NCBI GenBank assembly: GCA_009841105.1 | Contig: VXMM01000009.1 | Coordinates: forward strand, 1-64,000 | Direction: 5' to 3' | DNA: 64,000 nt | Origin: Acidimicrobiia bacterium | GTDB lineage: Bacteria > Actinomycetota > Acidimicrobiia > Spongiisociales > Spongiisociaceae | Shown here: positions 63,856-64,000 of the stretch, one piece after another | Layout of the letters: each line of letters begins with the position of its first letter | Numbering within the stretch: the stretch's first letter is position 1 | Notes under the pieces: generated by a model | What the model was told of the DNA's origin: nothing | Databases searched by the model: none | Seen by the model: the letters and a program-made list of their open reading frames with translations, nothing else | Translations under genes and position numbers: made by a program

Positions 63856-64000
63856 GGCTCGGTGCCCTCCGAACGCTTCACCGGACGCCCTTCGACCGGC
63901 ATGCGCCTCGCCGCGAGGAACTCCGAGACGGCTGCGCCCAGTAGGTCGCGCAGCAGCAGCACCACCCGGAAGCCGAATATCAAAATGCCGAGAGCCAGGG
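63852..64000 (-). CDS. UPF0104-like membrane protein, C-terminal end only
   Basis: The gene runs off the window. The visible 49 codons encode L-A-L-G-I-L-I-F-G-F-R-V-V-L-L-L-R-D-L-L and E-F-L-A-A-R-R, matching the end of the flippase-type gene at 56992 (G-Y-R-L-V-L-L-A-R-D ... E-F-I-A-T-R-Q). It is probably a second flippase paralogue in the glycan region. Confidence 0.6.
   Translation of the reverse strand, partial: LALGILIFGFRVVLLLRDLLGAAVSEFLAARRMPVEGRPVKRSEGTEP

Overview
The window is a high-GC bacterial chromosome segment with densely packed genes, many GTG and TTG starts, and frequent ATGA, GTGA and TTGA stop/start overlaps. The actinobacterial AdnA/AdnB helicase-nuclease pair and S-layer-like repeats (F-x-D-V ... 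C-P-x-x-x-V ... M-A-x-F-L-x-R-A) suggest an uncultivated actinomycetote, plausibly an acidimicrobiian. This placement is inference; no rRNA or tRNA gene was seen. No CRISPR array, replication origin or intact insertion sequence was seen.

Region 1 (1-6300), redox and selenium: the C-terminal three quarters of catalase-peroxidase KatG, then two genes in which an in-frame TGA replaces a catalytic-motif cysteine of a thiol-redox protein. One is an AhpD-like peroxidase-related protein with a Cys-x-x-Sec motif. The other is an exported protein with three S-layer-like repeats and a C-terminal thioredoxin domain with a Sec-x-x-Cys motif. In both, homology resumes after the TGA and a stem-loop with the spacing expected of a bacterial SECIS lies just downstream. 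A glutamine amidotransferase, an SDR dehydrogenase and RNase HI share this block.

Region 2 (6300-23600): a membrane protein, a DUF6282-type hydrolase, a CapA-like protein, two tandem EamA transporters, a DUF433/PIN toxin-antitoxin pair with a frameshifted toxin, a roughly 1,560-residue 5'-nucleotidase/LysM/M16 protein, an amidohydrolase, an MFS transporter, a decayed VapBC pair, a wrecked DUF222-HNH endonuclease gene, and a membrane-protein/regulator operon behind twin palindromic operators.

Region 3 (23875-34104), a same-strand catabolic cluster: nucleoside hydrolase, zinc dehydrogenase, a ketol-acid-reductoisomerase homologue lacking the catalytic His and Lys, a YnjBCD-like ABC importer, an organophosphate-type MFS carrier, a nucleoside phosphorylase and D-aminoacyl-tRNA deacylase. 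It looks like uptake and breakdown of a nucleoside or related glycoside.

Region 4 (34250-44577): AdnB, AdnA and a coupled 54-residue protein, a DUF1015 protein, glutamate-type dehydrogenase and a second RecB-like nuclease. Region 5 (44790-54847): an unclassified structured RNA with an intrinsic terminator, two acyl-CoA synthetases, an FMN reductase, DsbB and TlpA-like thiol proteins, transketolase and threonine synthase. Region 6 (54859-64000), cell-surface polysaccharide: an orphan antitoxin, a Wzm/Wzt-like ABC exporter, flippase-like membrane proteins, two paralogous GT-C glycosyltransferases, a GT2 transferase and a UDP-GlcNAc 2-epimerase.

A dispersed intergenic element occurs three times (near 6010, 19157 and 34490). 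Each copy has a promoter-like box, about 180 bp of partly conserved sequence and a terminal hairpin region, consistent with a multicopy small RNA. The same promoter box, alone, sits immediately upstream of the adnA operon.
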